64,000 nucleotides of DNA. Origin: Mumia flava (GTDB lineage: Bacteria; Actinomycetota; Actinomycetes; Propionibacteriales; Nocardioidaceae). The stretch covers positions 1-64,000 of the forward strand of contig NZ_PGEZ01000002.1 in assembly GCF_002797495.1 (NCBI RefSeq), read 5' to 3'. The notes under the pieces are model-generated. The model saw only the letters and a program-made list of their open reading frames with translations, had not been told where the DNA came from and did not search any database. Positions 63,905 through 64,000 of the stretch are shown here, piece after piece. The first letter of the stretch is position 1. Every line of letters starts with the position of its first letter. Made by a program: the position numbers and the translations under genes.

Positions 63905-63917
63905 GGACCTTAGGTCC
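63905..63917. promoter_or_regulatory. 13-bp palindrome in the final intergenic region
   Basis: ggacc-tta-ggtcc is a perfect dyad, extended one-sidedly as gaggacc...ggtcccgg, followed by aggaccctggcc at 63934-63945. The pattern recalls GGGAC-N-GTCCC sites of DosR/NarL-type response regulators, though the spacing here is one base longer than the mycobacterial DosR box. Confidence 0.35.
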
Positions 63918-63991
63918 CGGACTGTCGCATCGCAGGACCCTGGCCGTTCCCTCCCGCTCCGCGGGACGCTGACCGCGAGGAGGTGGCGGCG

Positions 63992-64000
63992 ATGGGGAGC
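63992..64000 (+). CDS. start of a further gene, cut by the window end
   Basis: gaggagg (63977-63983) is followed after eight bases by ATG (63992), reading MGS before the window ends. It is probably the gene controlled by the palindrome region at 63905-63945. Nothing can be said of the product. Confidence 0.4.

Overview
This 64 kb window is a chromosomal segment of a very GC-rich actinobacterium. GTG and TTG starts are common, genes are packed with 4-base stop/start overlaps, and many -10 boxes (TANNNT) sit 5-8 bases before a start codon, which points to leaderless mRNAs. From memory, the gene order matches two conserved actinobacterial blocks: HAD phosphatase-tlyA-nadK-recN-steA-steB-pyrG-NUDIX-xerD-parA-scpA-scpB-rluB-cmk-der (Mycobacterium tuberculosis Rv1692-Rv1713), and a CDP-alcohol transferase-DUF881-sbp-DUF881-gcvH-garA-ftsR-DUF151-MerR-gcvP block (Rv1822-Rv1832). 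The ald and tyrA insertions and the general style suggest Propionibacteriales (Nocardioidaceae-like, e.g. Nocardioides or Aeromicrobium). That placement is inference.

Layout. 1-150: 3' end of a 5S rRNA and its terminator. 209-2771: DUF1015 gene and a divergent HAD phosphatase. 2768-20412: long co-directional housekeeping run for rRNA methylation, NADP synthesis, DNA repair, cytokinetic-ring control (SteA/SteB), CTP synthesis, alanine dehydrogenase, chromosome dimer resolution and condensation (XerD, ParA-like, a small RHH-like protein, ScpA, ScpB), pseudouridylation, tyrosine synthesis, Cmk and Der. 20413-24200: repeat cluster, permease/hydrolase pair, tRNA-Pro(GGG), and a somewhat lower-GC patch with a methyltransferase and a broken hydrolase. 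24200-35450: accessory metabolism (oxidoreductases, a DUF5995-DUF2235 pair, a PaaX-type regulator with an AidB-like acyl-CoA dehydrogenase, NYN protein and asparaginase, an animal-type haem peroxidase, tryptophan dioxygenase with an amidohydrolase). 35450-39640: PAP2/membrane-protein pair, enoyl-CoA hydratase, ornithine aminotransferase. 39690-43560: copper operon (membrane protein, YcnI, CopC, CopD-CtaG fusion) converging on a superoxide dismutase. 44398-53048: division/central-metabolism regulatory block ending in a glycine riboswitch and gcvP. 53094-64000: serine hydrolase, alpha/beta hydrolase, K+ transporter with fdhD, glutaryl-CoA-dehydrogenase-like enzyme, small membrane proteins with a cytidylyltransferase, DedA, DUF1992, a DUF222/HNH protein, threonine dehydratase, and the very start of another gene.

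The most interesting signals are non-coding or contextual. A 21-bp MerR-type palindrome lies upstream of the second MerR gene, with a near copy (17/21) in the garA leader, each beside a TTGACC-17-TAGNTT promoter. A small ribbon-helix-helix-like protein is sandwiched by GTGA overlaps between a ParA ATPase and ScpA. The kynA-amidohydrolase and DUF5995-DUF2235 pairs look functionally unassigned. No CRISPR array, intact insertion sequence, prophage or origin was seen. No stretch longer than 300 bases lacks a gene.
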